The translations under genes were made by a program, and so were the position numbers. From assembly GCA_030386875.1 (NCBI GenBank), contig CM059571.1:25662355-25726354 (forward strand): 64,000 bases of DNA, written 5' to 3'. This DNA comes from Morinoia aosen (lineage: Eukaryota; Arthropoda; Malacostraca; Amphipoda; Talitridae). The number at the start of each line of letters is the position of its first letter. Position 1 is the stretch's first letter. Below, one piece after another: positions 10,179 to 23,029 of the stretch. Below the pieces are notes generated by a model, which was not told the DNA's origin, ran no database searches, and saw only the letters and a list, made by a program, of their open reading frames with translations.

Positions 10179-11502
10179 ATCGTATTATGATCATGGAGAG
10201 TTTATTTTCAGGATGAATAAGTGTATTGTTAGATTATTTCGTGTCTACACGGCAACAGTGAGCCAAAAAAATTATAGTCGACTGGCTCAGAGGGTGATTA
10301 TAGGGCAATGATCTCGCGTGTTGCTATGAAGCGACTTGCGACATGCCTGTAGCTAGTGCCGGTGCAGTCACGCGTTTGGCGATGACTACTCATTTCTCGA
10401 AAATAAGTAGCTACATCGGATTTTCTTCACTCTGCTACACTGGTACAAAACTCTCTGTTGATGAGAATCATCGATGGGATCCAGTCCTTCACGTCAGGTT
10501 TCTTTTATTTAAAGTGTTACGATAGCTGACTAACATAAAATTCATTTGGTAGTTGGGACAAACCTGTTGTGGTTCTTTTTCTACTATTTTACAAAGTTCC
10601 GCACTTGTATTTTAAAGAGCAGAAGACACGAGACTGCTTCGATATAAGGGGTCGACTTTACATCGCAAGTATTACAAGCGAGGTTTCGAAGGTATGCAGT
10701 ATAGGTCACAAAAATGCTGTATAGTTTCCTTCTTGAGAAGTGTTTCGAGTAATTTCACGTTACATGAAAAAATGAACAGTTTACCATGATAATTTCATAC
10801 GCCAATGAAATAGTGCTTTTAAATTGTGCCTAAGGCCTATAAAGTGTTTTCCATACTACTGGTAGACAAAAAAATCATTATTCATGACGATTACGTCTGC
10901 AAATGAGCTAGTTTTCCCAATTTTTTGCGCAAAGTAAACTAAACGTGGAACTTAATTTTTTAGAGAATGCAAGTTTATCTGAACCATTTTCTCTCGCTAC
11001 AGAGCTAGGCTGCCCAGTGGCTTCTTATCGCAATGGATACCCCGGCAGAATTTCGCGTGTAATATCCGAGGGAGGAAAGTTAGGAGCTCATTTCAAAGCG
11101 GTTCTGTTTTGTCTCATGCTCCTAAAAAAGTTAACTTAATTTGGTCGCCGGTTTCCTTTTTTGCAACACATAATTAGAATAATTATTTTGCATCATTTAC
11201 AAAAACCTAGAAGCAAATTTCATCTTACGTAATATACCTTTAGAGTTTCAATACACGAAATCTATTTAGGGTCTGAAATTGTTTGAAGGTATTCAAGTTC
11301 ATTTTCATAAGCCTGTTCTCCATAGTTGTTGTGTGCGCATTTGAATTTTCTTACTATGCTACCTACTTTCTTGCGAAATCATTTGAACAATTTTAAAATT
11401 AGTATAATTTCATTCGTCTTCATGAGTACTCTCTTAGTCGCGGTATTTACTTTCAGAAAACTTTAGTTGTTTTGCTTCTAATTTTACACACTTTAATTGT
11501 AG
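10179..11502. other. No recognisable gene
   Basis: AT-rich with only short frames. It is directly upstream of the candidate membrane-protein exon, so it could be intron or 5' flank of that gene. Nothing specific is visible. Confidence 0.35.
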
Positions 11503-11764
11503 GAAACGAAGAACTTTGTCTCGTTTAAAATTTCAATTGCTCGTATTGTTCATTCTAAACGTTATCATTGCAGTAGCCTCACTGCCACTTCAACTTAGTT
11601 TACAAGGTGCTCATGATATGGGTGTCTGCATTGAACCTTTCATGTTCACAGAGCAGCAGAGCTTCTTCAGCGCGTACGACTGCGCGGCCGTGCTGTATGA
11701 GAGGCAGCGGGCACAGTTGGAAAGCCGTGTCTCTGGCTGTGCATTTTACAGCGTGGCAGCGACT
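11503..11764 (+). CDS. Candidate exon of a TMEM179-like membrane protein
   Basis: A 262-bp segment lies between a plausible acceptor (TTTAATTGTAG at 11492-11502) and a consensus donor (GTAAGT at 11765-11770). It is open through 87 codons. The encoded peptide has a basic start (KRRTLSRLK), a hydrophobic membrane segment (FQLLVLFILNVIIAVASLPL), then GAHDMGVCIEPFMFTEQQ and a downstream GCAF. From memory, TMEM179 proteins also have a first membrane segment followed by a G/HD-x3-G-x-C-x2-FTE pattern and a later C-x-F, so I infer a homologue. No further exon was found nearby, and the 25-bp array follows 1.3 kb downstream. It could also be an unrelated membrane protein or a chance open stretch. Confidence 0.4.
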
Positions 11765-13050
11765 GTAAGTTTCTGTGCCGTGTTGTGCTCTGTGACAAGG
11801 TGCCGTGTCTGTGCCGCCGCGCTTGGACGTCTGTGTCGTCCTATTGAGATCACGGCTACATCCGCTGCTACGACTCCTTTTGGGTTATGACTACATACGT
11901 TTTAAAATGTATATCTTTGTGGAACTAGCCAGCTAGCGAGCGCGATGAGCTAATCCATTCGGTCTGCGCTGCGAGGGATCTTCTAGGGACGCAGGAACCA
12001 CTTCGGGACTCCTTGTGGGACGACTCTCGACGGAGGTTGGTTGGAGAGGTAGTGAGAGTTACCAGCTTAGGCCATTCGTTGGGAGGCCTTACGAGCAATT
12101 GTAATGGTCCTACAAATTAGGTGAGAACCCATAAAAAATTGATACGGCAAGTTACATTGCATCGAATTTGAAATTTTTTACGTTCTCATGTCAAGTTCGA
12201 CTCGTCAGGTCTGTTTAGATCTTTTCTATTTATTTATAACGGTATGATCGTATAAGTGCGTAAACCTAAAATATTTTTGTGTCACCCATTCTCATGAATG
12301 CAACTTACTTAATCTCCATATATTGCGTAAGTCACGCTTTGTTACTCTCCGGCTATAATGCGTGACTCCATCTCTAACAGGTTGCTGTTTCTTGGGGAAA
12401 CTCCGGGGTACTGGGAAGGGGGTCGCCCTCCGCTCTCTACCTATTGAGAGCGGAACCCTCCGACCGGCTGGGGTGACAGCTCGAGAACCAGCCAAGTTTA
12501 ACTTGCCATTTTAATAAACTGTTCTCGTGAAACATTACTGGGCCATCCTAAATTAATTTCACGAATAATGTTTTATTCTTGGTCTAATTTTGATTATAAG
12601 ATTAATTCCCCATTTAATGTGCAATGAACGCAAGTTTCCTGAGCAGTTACTGTTAATAATGAGCAGCGTAATGATCGAGAGCTCTAATGAATAAATTTAC
12701 CAAATGGAATCTAATACATTTTTAGCGCTCTTATTTTTTGATTCAATTAAACAACGACCAGATGAGGAAATGGAATATTACACTGCTGGAATTGCAGATG
12801 ATGTAGAAACAAAAACTCTGTAGCATGTAAGTTACTTCGAAAACAAAATGGAACTGCGACTTTGCTCCAAACTTCATTCTCCCTAAATTAATGCAGTTCT
12901 ATGTATACTTGACTAGTGAAAACGGCTACAAAACATATACTACAAATACTTTCAACAGCTCTAATAAAAATTCAATAAACAAACCATTACACTACCTAAT
13001 CACACTTTGCAACAATTTATTTGTTAGATAAGTTAGTACGAACGCTACAT
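11765..13050. other. Unassigned; possible intron
   Basis: No gene is recognised. A GC-richer patch at 12340-12500 shares GGCTATAATGCGT with 37784-37797, which hints at a small common repeat. The rest is AT-rich. Confidence 0.3.
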
Positions 13051-13060
13051 AGTGAACGAA

Positions 13061-15384
13061 CGCTGCAGTGCGCGCACCACACAACAGCTGCAGTGCAGGC
13101 GCCACACACCAGCTGCAGTGCAGGCACCACACACCAGCTGCAGTGCAGGCACCACACAACAGCTGCAGTGCGCGCACCACACAACAGCTGCAGTGCAGGC
13201 ACCACACACCAGCTACAGTGCAGGCACCACACACCAGCTGCAGTGCAGGCACCACACACCAGCTGCAGTGCGCGCACCACACAACAGCTGCAGTGCGCGC
13301 ACCACACAACAGCTGCAGTGCGCGCACCACACAACAGCTGCAGTGCGCGCACCACACAACAGCTGCAGTGCAGGCACAACACAACAGCTGCAGTGCAGGC
13401 ACCACACAACAGCTGCAGTGCAGGCACCACACAACAGCTGCAGTGCGCGCACCACACAACAGCTGCAGTGCGCGCACCACACAACAGCTGCAGTGCGCGC
13501 ACCACACAACAGCTGCAGTGCGCGCACCACACAACAGCTGCAGTGCGCGCACCACACAACAGCTGCAGTGCGCGCACCACACAACAGCTGCAGTGCGCGC
13601 ACCACACAACAGCTGCAGTGCGCGCACCACACAACAGCTGCAGTGCGCGCACCACACAACAGCTGCAGTGCGCGCACCACACAACAGCTGCAGTGCGCGC
13701 ACCACACAACAGCTGCAGTGCGCGCACCACACAACAGCTGCAGTGCGCGCACCACACAACAGCTGCAGTGCGCGCACCACACAACAGCTGCAGTGCGCGC
13801 ACCACACAACAGCTGCAGTGCGCGCACCACACAACAGCTGCAGCGCGCGCACCACACAACAGCTGCAGTGCGCGCACCACACAACAGCTGCAGTGCGCGC
13901 ACCACACAACAGCTGCAGTGCGCGCACCACACAACAGCTGCAGTGCGCGCACCACACAACAGCTGCAGTGCAGGCACCACACAACAGCTGCAGTGCAGGC
14001 ACCACACAACAGCTGCAGTGCAGGCACCACACAACAGCTGCAGTGCAGGCACCACACAACAGCTGCAGTGCGCGCACCACACAACAGCTGCAGTGCGCGC
14101 ACCACACACCAGCTGCAGTGCGCGCACCACACACCAGCTGCAGTGCGCGCACCACACACCAGCTGCAGTGCGCGCACCACACACCAGCTGCAGTGCGCGC
14201 ACCACACACCAGCTGCAGTGCGCGCACCACACACCAGCTGCAGTGCAGGCACCACACAACAGCTGCAGTGCGCGCACCACACAACAGCTGCAGTGCGCGC
14301 ACCACACAACAGCTGCAGTGCGCGCACCACACAACAGCTGCAGTGCGCGCACCACACAACAGCTGCAGTGCGCGCACCACACAACAGCTGCAGTGCGCGC
14401 ACCACACAACAGCTGCAGTGCAGGCACCACACAACAGCTGCAGTGCAGGCACCACACAACAGCTGCAGTGCAGGCACCACACAACAGCTGCAGTGCAGGC
14501 ACCGAACAATAGCTGCAGTGCAGGCACCACACAACAGCTGCAGTGCAGGCACCACACAATAGCTGCAGTGCAGGCACCACACAACAGCTGCAGTGCAGGC
14601 ACCACACAATAGCTGCAGTGCAGGCACCACACAATAGCTGCAGTGCAGGCACCACACAATAGCTGCAGTGCAGGCACCACACAATAGCTGCAGTGCAGGC
14701 ACCACACAACAGCTGCTGTGCCGGCACCACACACCAGCTGCAGTGCAGGCACCACACAACAGCTGCAGTGCAGGCACCACACAATAGCTGCAGTGCAGGC
14801 ACCATACACCAGCTGCAGTGCAGGCACCACACAACAGCTGCTGTGCAGGCACCGAACAATAGCTGCAGTGCAGGCACCACACAATAGCTGCAGTACAGGC
14901 ACCACACAGCAGCTGCTGTGCAGGCACCGAACAATAGCTGCAGTGCAGGCACCACACAATAGCTGCAGTGCCGGCACCACACAATAGCTGCAGTGCAGGC
15001 ACCACACAACAGCTGCTGTGCAGGCACCGAACAATAGCTGCAGAGCAGGCACCACACAATTGCTGCAGTGCAGGCACCACACACCAGCTGCAGTGCAGGC
15101 ACCACACAACAGCTGCTGTGCAGGCACCGAACAATATAGCTGCAGTGCAGGCACCACACAACAGCTGCAGTGCAGGCACCACACAACAGCTGCAGTGCAG
15201 GCACCACACAATAGCTGCAGTACAGGCACCACACAATAGCTGCTGCATGCAGGCACCGAACAATAGCTGCAGTGCAGGCACCACACAATAGCTGCAGTGC
15301 AGGCACCACACAATAGCTGCAGTGCAGGCACCACACAATAGCTGTGCAGGCACCACACAATAGCTGTGCAGGCACCACACGATA
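13061..15384. repeat. 25-bp tandem array (about 93 units)
   Basis: The unit is CAGCTGCAGTGCGCGCACCACACAA, with main variants CGCGC/CAGGC and ACAAC/ACACC/CAAT. Units are nearly identical and dominated by CGCGC at 13440-13960. They become diverse toward the right end, where CAAT variants, CTGCTG for CTGCAG and 20-bp short units (15340-15384) appear. Each unit contains overlapping palindromes CAGCTG and CTGCAG. The unit has no stop in any frame, which creates ORFs of 486-514 codons on plus and 721-812 codons on minus. I treat all of these as array by-products. Not a CRISPR: the units abut without unique spacers. Confidence 0.93.
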
Positions 15385-15492
15385 GCTGGATATTCATGTC
15401 CGCTGAAGTCCCGCCACGACGATGGCACAATTTGTATCTAATGAGAGACTGCCTGCCTCGCGGCCTTCGCTTGGAGCCTACCCGGCCTACCC

Positions 15493-15585
15493 TGTCGGGT
15501 AGGGTGGGGTGGCCGGGCAGTATAGGGGGCAGTGTGGGGGGGCCGGGCAGTATAGGGGGCAGTGTAGGGGGCAGTGTGGCAAGTT
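15493..15585 (+). repeat. G-rich tract with a repeated 30-bp unit
   Basis: Closely spaced runs of 3-7 G lie here, with GGCCGGGCAGTATAGGGGGC twice and GGGGGCAGTGT three times. It immediately follows the 25-bp array and could form G-quadruplexes on the plus strand. Confidence 0.6.
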
Positions 15586-15589
15586 GGCA

Positions 15590-15889
15590 ACAATGGGAAA
15601 AATGTATTCACAATTTCAGAAATGTTTCGGGACACAGTTCTACTCCATTACAATAGTTATTCGCTAAAAAGAAAGCTAGCTTCCCCCATGGCACGTGCTG
15701 AACGACATGCTACGATAATATAGTTACCTAATAACGATTTGCTAACTTTCTCCAGGGGTACATATTCGACTCAGCCTTTTCTCACGGCAGCAAATTAGCT
15801 CAGCTTCGTCCCATGCTAGATCAGGTTAGGTTGGATTATAGAACTCATATAACATGATTTAAGCATAAGTTTTTTCCACTCAAAATCTC
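15590..15889. other. No recognisable feature
   Basis: Single-copy-looking sequence between the G-rich tract and the next dispersed repeat. Confidence 0.35.
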
Positions 15890-16112
15890 CTGCGCATGGA
15901 AACAATAAGATGGAAGTTTATGAAACAAGAAAAAATTTGAAGAAGAAAGGATTGCGTGCTGAAAACCGGACAGCTATGATTACAAATAAAAGATGGCCCT
16001 TAACTAATCAAAAAGCTAGTTCCATTTCAACATATTTAGGTCGGGACCTCACATTTTACTCCTGGGAGCGCTTAATTCTCATAAATATAATAGTTGTTTC
16101 CCTCTGAAGGGA
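15890..16112 (+). repeat. Dispersed ~350-bp repeat family, copy 7 (3' part)
   Basis: Contains GAAGTTTATGAAACAAGAAA, GTGCTGAAAACCGGACAGC, GATGGCCCTTAACTAATC, CTCCTGGGAGCGCTTAATTC, and a GTTGTTTCCCTCTGAAGGG end. Confidence 0.6.
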
Positions 16113-17779
16113 CGCTAGATCAGCTCGAATACCTCATTTCAAATGAAAATGAAAAAATTTCCTGGTTTCGCCTTACAGATCCTATAGTTCACATTCCTTC
16201 ATGAAGTTATGCGTTTTCGCACCTGCGCAACGATGTAACCGAACTACCAGCATCATAACAAACTTGTCCACCGTTTTCTTGTACGCTAACTCAAAGAGCG
16301 ATAAATTTTGAGAATCTATTTGCCTCCTATTTGTTTCGAGTACTCTCTCCGATTATTGGAACGAGAAACTTACATCTAAAGGCAGCAATTTGCAGGCAAT
16401 GTTCTACTTTTGCGGCGAAAAAGCGTCCTGAATCCCACCGGACCTTTAACTCGGTCACTCGGGACAGGGAAGCCCAAGCGAGCTCCGTCGCAGGCGCTGC
16501 CTTTGTAGCTGGGCTAGAAATTCTATCTTCATAGCCCCGGCCGTGACACAGGAAACTATTTCATTGTATTAATTGACTAGAATGGTTTCAGTGAGTTTAT
16601 GATCTGCATACCTCATCCTTTCAAAACAAACCGGGGTAAAGGCAAATTATGCCATTGAAATAATAAGATTTTAAATTATGGGCAATGACCTGGTTATAAA
16701 TCAGTAAGTAACTAATAAATAATTGATTAAATCTTTGAATGAACTTTTTACTAATTAATCCATTAATTAAAATGCAAGTATCATTATTCCCCAATTACCA
16801 TAAACCTTGCATTCAGGAAAAGGTTATCTCGCATCCAGCCTCTCTGAATATCTATATCTCTACATAAACATGCATATTAGAAATCATCATCGCACAAGTT
16901 ACTGTCACCGAAGTAATTCAGTGGTTTGTAAATTTTTTAATTAAGGTAAGAATGAGACTCATCGTAAATTTTTTGACTGAATATACTATCGCATGCGAAT
17001 CATTTGATTACTGTCATTAAAACGATGCTAGACATAAGCTTGCAGGCTCAATGAATTAAGCGCTGCACTTTTGATGAAAAGGTTCGTAACTCAGTATCCC
17101 ATAATGGCTCGAAACATTTACTAGGCCAGGCAGCTCAATTGTGATCACCAACACTACAAAAAAAAAGGTAGATGAGGTTATAAGGAAAATCCAGCTATTC
17201 AATTAGCTCCCACTCACTCGTTCTCAGGTTAAAATCGTAGATACCATTGTATTTACGTTTGCTACTGCAAAATTAAGCGACCAATATACATCTCTCTTTT
17301 TTTATTGCTGAAGAAGTTTCCTCAGCTGATTCTAAATCTTCATTGCTAAGGCTCACGACAGAATTTTTGAAGTTTTATTTGTAGGCTTTTCCTTTATGAA
17401 TTTTGTCAGCCTACAGCTGTAAACTGAACAGAATTAACCGCCAGCAGGCGCCAGCTCACGACACCTCATGTACGATCAGTCCAGCCTAGCATAGACGCGC
17501 ATGCAACACCACACACTACACGAGAACGCTTGTGCTTACTCTTCAACTCATCATTACTACTCAAGTTTTTCCTGTCACAAGGATTTTATAAGTTCGAAGT
17601 TTTAACTGTTTTTAATTTATAAAGAGACACTCGTCTTAAACAGAAAAGTGAGAATCCATGAAACTAAGAAACAAAAGCTGAAACAAGTACAGTTTTATCT
17701 TTGGATTTAAATTAGAAAGGACAACAAGTATGAACCATTATCCACGTAAATTGAAGAACAGAAGGCTTCCATTATATTA
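16113..17779. other. No recognisable gene
   Basis: AT-rich. I see no supported gene, RNA or recurring repeat. Confidence 0.35.
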
Positions 17780-18465
17780 AATAATGATTTAGTTTAAACC
17801 TTCATAACCCCAACAAAGGTGTTCCCAAGAGAGAAAGGGCGCATACACCATTTAGTATAGAATTAAAGGAACGGGGAATGTATGCACTAGATCGGTCCCT
17901 ACACATTGCGCAGAAATCAACAAGATTCAAAGAAGTCAATGAAACAAGATGAAGTTGAAAAAGATGGCAACAGTAGTGAATAAAGATTTAAGAGATTTTA
18001 GCTCCAACAGAAGCGATCTCAAATGAGCGAAGAAAGGACCATATAACGTGATCGGTAGCTAACGAGAAATTTATACAGAAAATGTGCTCCCACACAGGAG
18101 ACCTAGCGCATAGAAATATAAATTTAGGAAGAAAGAGGAAGAAGAGATAAAGAAGAAATATCGCTGAAAGCATTAGAATTAAAAGAAGCGAAGTTAACAT
18201 CAGAGATATAAGTCCCTTATAACTATGACATAGCTATGACGACCTAACAGAATTCCCACCAGAGGGCCAATCCTTGCAGTAAAAAATTGACAGAACTTGC
18301 AGCAAAGAATTGACAGAACTTACCTAGACATTAGGCCCATCCTATGCCTCCTGAGGAGGTATATTTCAATGAAAGGCCTACTTACTTTCCTCTCGGAATT
18401 TCGCATCTACCCCTGGGAGCGCTTATCCCCATCTACAGAGCAGTTGTATCCTCCTCAGGAGTGGA
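17780..18465 (+). repeat. Dispersed ~350-bp repeat family, three partial copies
   Basis: A 5'-type copy (17780-17985: TTTAGTTTAAACCTTCATAA, CACCATTTAGTATAGAATTA, GGAACGGGGAATGTATGCAC) is followed by a middle fragment (about 17986-18145: GTGCTCCCACACAGGAG, GCGCATAGAAATATAAAT). A 3' fragment follows at about 18350-18465 (CCCCTGGGAGCGCTTATCCC, AGTTGTATCCTCCTCAGGA). All three have the same orientation. Confidence 0.55.
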
Positions 18466-21400
18466 CAAAAGCCATGAATGATATTGTTTCGATGTGGTTT
18501 TTCTGCTCTAGTTGTGAAAAGTGGGCACTTTACTGCTTATTGATCTAGTGGGATGGCTTTAAATTTTCTCCTAAAGTAAATTAAGCTTCAACGTCCATAA
18601 ATAAATTTCAGAAACCTTCTTAAGGCGTGACAATAAAAAGTGAAAAATCAAAGCTCTCCAAATTTTATTAAAAGTCATGTGAGGTCAACACCGAAATGAA
18701 CGTCTCGGGCCTCGACCCATTTGTCAGTTCTTAAAATTTGCAAAAATACATTGAGAATTGAAAAATATTGACATAATTGTACACGTCATACAAAGTTTAC
18801 TATCCAAAGCTGCTGTATATTTTGGAAACGAGAAGCCTGAGAAAGCCTTTTCTTCTATTTTATCCGTATCAAATACGACTGCTACCTTTGCATGCGAGGA
18901 ATGCGAGCTCAGAGTGGTCAGTCCGTGCAATATCACGCCACCCAGCACCTGGAGGGCGCGTGTAAGTTATTTTCTCCACCTTCAAACTACTTACAAAAAA
19001 ACCCTCCAACACTAGCATCATTTACGCAAAACACATCTTGTTCAGTCCCCTATCTATCCTTTTCCGCTCCACATTTTCTCTTCCCGACACACTCTGTATC
19101 AAACTCTCTTTCTGACTTTCCTGTGAGCATCGTTCGGGCGCGTCCACAGGAAATGTCCGAGCGTCACACCTCAACGTGGCTTGCTGGCTCTCGCTGCTCC
19201 TCACTATCCATTCATTAGGAAATTTTTTGTTTTCGCAAAAAAAATTTCGGTATAGAAGATTTTGCAAGAAAGAAATAGAAAAGAATTTATAGTGAGTAAC
19301 ACTTTTACGAATCAAAAGCTGAGATGCGCACGGATTACTCACTGTCCGCTATCTCACGTAAAAATCTGATTAAACTTGAAGCAAAGTATTTTCCGCCTGC
19401 GTTTACAAATTTTACTCAATGCATGCATGAATTCGGGAAAGATAACCTACTGTATATGTACTGTATTTCTAACCTCGAACTTTTTAAAAAATTTTAACAG
19501 AAATTGGGATTTATGTTAAAGGTACCCCATTTTTTTAATCCAATATATCACATATTCCAAGACCAAAGACAAATCGCTTTATACTGCCTGAATAATGCAG
19601 CTCATTACCAGCGCACAAAATTTATACCTAAGTATATTGAATTTCGCGACGGTAGTGCGCAAAAGAAGTCTCATTTCCTGCTGTGGAGCGACAAATCGCA
19701 ACAAATTTGAATTCATTCTCCTACCGATCCCTTCCGGCTAGCCAGGCTAAGCATCGAGAAAAAGTTTCAGTAAAACTTAACATAACTTTCATCATCAAAG
19801 CACCCCCTGGCTGAAGTCCTCGTAGTAATGTTCCTAGCACAGCTGAAGCAAAATAAAGAAAGAATCCTTCTCAAAAAGGTACAACAAAAAGTGCGGCTCA
19901 ATGAGAACGAGAAGTTTTCCAAAGTTTCGAGACAGGCGCACCATTATACCTTTACTTGTACAGCTTTTTCCTTAGCTCCTAAAGCTCTGCAAAAAGTTAT
20001 TCCGCTCTCATTCAAAGGTGACAACCTTTGGTATGCAGAGATTTTGATAGAGGCCATTTCTCGTAAGAACGTACATTGAAATGATCGAGCAAAACTAGCG
20101 CAAACTTGAATAAAACATGTGAATAAAAACACCGTTTTCGCCTGGGAGTACAATTTTGATCGAAGAGCGTGATTTCATAGCGAAAAGAGATGCCTAATAA
20201 AAGACATAAATACTGATGAATTTTTGCCGCGCTTCTTTTATGGCTGACATTCACCAAACCGAAACAAATAGAGTAACTAACGTAATGCGTTGCTAAACTT
20301 TTTGAGAAAAGCATGAATTCGAGTCCATACAGCACCCGTAGCTCACGGCGACAGATCTTCATTGAACATCCGAGAATACCTCTAACCTCAGACCTCTGGT
20401 GCTGCTGACCAGTCCAATTGTGATGCCTGTATATGTTTACTTGAAAGCTTGTTTTTATGTCTTTAAACGCTCACTTTAACAAAATCTAAACGTGTCATTC
20501 GTAAAAAAACAGATAACAGTTATTTATCAAGTTGACGCTTTATTGAGGTAATCAATCTTTCTACAATTTTAACAAGTGCTGGGCGTCATTTTCTTCTTAG
20601 AATTAGCACGGACATTGTATTTCTAACGAATTCTCTTCCAGAAGAATGTAAAATTGTGTTAACTGATTGTATAACTTAATTCCTAAATCACCTTGAGTAT
20701 CATTGAAAGCCAATCAATAACGAATGTGATCAGCACCATACCTGAAAGTAGAGGCAAAATGCATTTCTGAAGACGAAAGCAAGAATATCAGTAATAAAAT
20801 ACCAAGGATTGCTCCACAAATCCCGTCTCGGATACAGGAGTTTGGTAAAACGATGGTTGTAAGCTCATAAGACCACTAGCGTATTGTTGATAAGTCGCTG
20901 TTACTCGTAAGACCGAAGTAGAGAACTAAGCAAGTTCAAAAAATGTAAATTTCAAATTTTCAAGTAGCAATAGTACATTTACGACTCAAAGGGAAAGCTC
21001 TCATTTCAAGTGAACTTGCAGAATTTGAGCAGGTATACACAGGACGGTAGCGAATTAGGTAAAGCTCAAATATTAGAATATAAGGTAAAATTTCTTCGCA
21101 AACTGCGTCGTTTTTTATTCGACTTCACCCATGAAATACATACTCAACACTATGCCTTTATACGCCGCTTTAAAGTGCATCGCGTAAAACATGCGTACAC
21201 ATTAGCATAGAAATATTCCCTTACCTCGGTTAGCTTAGCAAGAAAGACTTGTCGAGTTGCGGCTCCGACTGACGAGTAGGAACTCCAGTAGCAAAAATAA
21301 ATTTTTCAGTAGAATTTGTAGGATCTTGCCGCTTTATTCTTTACTTGTTACTTCCAAGCGCTATTTGTTAGCTAAACCTGGACTTCACCAACGTCATTTT

Positions 21401-22070
21401 CAAACCACACTTTGTATCCGAACTCCACTTCATCGTGTTCCGGCATTCTTCCACTCGCAAAACTATTAAAATGCACAAAAACTAGCAAGGGCACGACCAT
21501 TATCTGAAAGTAAAACACCGTCAGTCTATTTGCACCTCCGCAGTAAGAACCGGGCAACAAGCAGCGTTATTGTTACAGCAAACTTTCAGACTATAGTCTG
21601 AACCAATGAATATCCGGCTTTACATCACCTACGGTCTAAGCTGTAAACCAATGTCCAGCTTCTATTTTATATTTCTAATGTAGTTTCCCAAAACTTTAAA
21701 ATCAACCTTTCTAATGTAAATCAAGCTGAGAAGTCAATTGCTCAAAATTTCTTTTGATACTTGAGCTTCCGAATTATTTTAATTTCTGATTAGTTATTTG
21801 GAGCACATAATGAGTTAGAGACGGAAATTGCGTCCTCTATGAATACATGAATCAGGTGTACTTGTAAATGCCAGGAATTACATCATTAGAATTTAGTTGT
21901 CCTAGCTGTTGACCTGGAAAGATCATTTGCATTTTTCTGCGCTTGTAGATAAATTCTCCACTCAAATTTCTGTCTCTCAGAAGCTTTACCACACCAATCA
22001 CTAAGCACTTCCCTAAATCAAAATTTTTCCTCATTTAACTTCAATCAATAAACTGGTGCGTGTTTTCATT
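18466..22070. other. No confirmed gene
   Basis: Mostly AT-rich, with several ORFs of 60-116 codons that lack recognisable domains. A small GC-richer island at 18890-18961 ends at a perfect donor-like GTAAGT, so it may hide a short exon. I could not identify a product. Confidence 0.3.
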
Positions 22071-22089
22071 AACCTCTTTTCGATACTTG

Positions 22090-22410
22090 TTTTCCCACTG
22101 AACCGAAGTCAATATTTGTTTTCTAAATCAACAATACTTATCGCTCCTTATTAACTTATTCACACGTGAAAATTCATCCACATTTTTTTATTCCACATTA
22201 ATTACTGTTTATTTCATCATATGACATTAAACAGCCTCTATTTCCTAATTTTATATTTTTCATAATTTGTCTCACTCATTCAGCTTAAATCAGTATTAAT
22301 TTAACTAATTTAACATTAATCAACATTTATTTTCTCATTTAGCATTAACCAACATTTATTTTCTCATTTAATATTTATTTTATCATTTACCCTTATCAGT
22401 ATTTGTTTCT
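22090..22410. repeat. Degenerate AT-rich tandem repeat
   Basis: The phrase CATTAAYCAACATTTATTTTC (TCATTTA) recurs at a ~31-bp spacing at 22310-22380. Weaker versions extend to both sides. Confidence 0.45.
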
Positions 22411-22539
22411 CAACTCTTAACACTTAACAGAAGTAACGTCTCATCTCATGCAACAAATCCCACAGTGGCCATTTCCCGGCTCAGGACTACAGGTTGAGCT
22501 CGACTCCAGATGCCGTGCCTATTCCATGTCCTACACTTA

Positions 22540-22788
22540 GGCCCATTTCACACTGAGCCAGCAGAGCAGCATCTAGCAAGCTCGCATGAGCAGATGGTCT
22601 GCGAGACTGGTAGGTAGGAATAACATTTTCACTTCGCATGCTGGATGTTGAATAAAACGTGCGGGTTCAGTGTGAAGGCAACGTTTCGTGATAGTGCTAT
22701 TCCTACCTACCAGTCTCGTAGTCCATCTCGTAGATAGCTCATCCGAGCTTGCTAAATGCTGCTTTGCTAGCTCAGTGTGAATTGGGCC
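22540..22788. mobile_element. 249-bp palindromic MITE
   Basis: Almost the whole element is an inverted repeat. The left end reads GGCCCATTTCACACTGAGCC, and the reverse complement of the right end reads GGCCCAATTCACACTGAGCT. The homology continues through AGACTGGTAGGTAGGAATA. Flanks are TTA on the left and TTG on the right, compatible with a 3-bp TWA-type target with one mismatch, as in PIF/Harbinger MITEs. The superfamily call is tentative. Confidence 0.75.
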
Positions 22789-23029
22789 TTGCTGTTCTGA
22801 GACCGCATTTCTGCACCATTGATACCCCTGCAAAGAATCTCTTAAAAAATTATTTTAAACGCTTGAAGCGATTCAGCGTCCTTATACTCTGTGCAAAGTT
22901 ACACTCGAGTAGTAAAGCAAATATTTACTACTCGTTATACTTCATAATTCTTCAAAGGAATTCTCTTGAAAATTATTATTCATAAATGAGTCAGTACTTG
23001 CCAGCACGTCAGCCTTTGTCAATTCAATT

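Noticed and set aside
13061..15384. CRISPR-like array
   Set aside because: Units are contiguous with no unique spacers, and the context is an animal nuclear genome.
12992..15430. ORFs of 486-812 codons on both strands in the 25-bp array as real proteins
   Set aside because: All six frames are open because the unit has no stops. No start context, domain or codon bias favours one frame.
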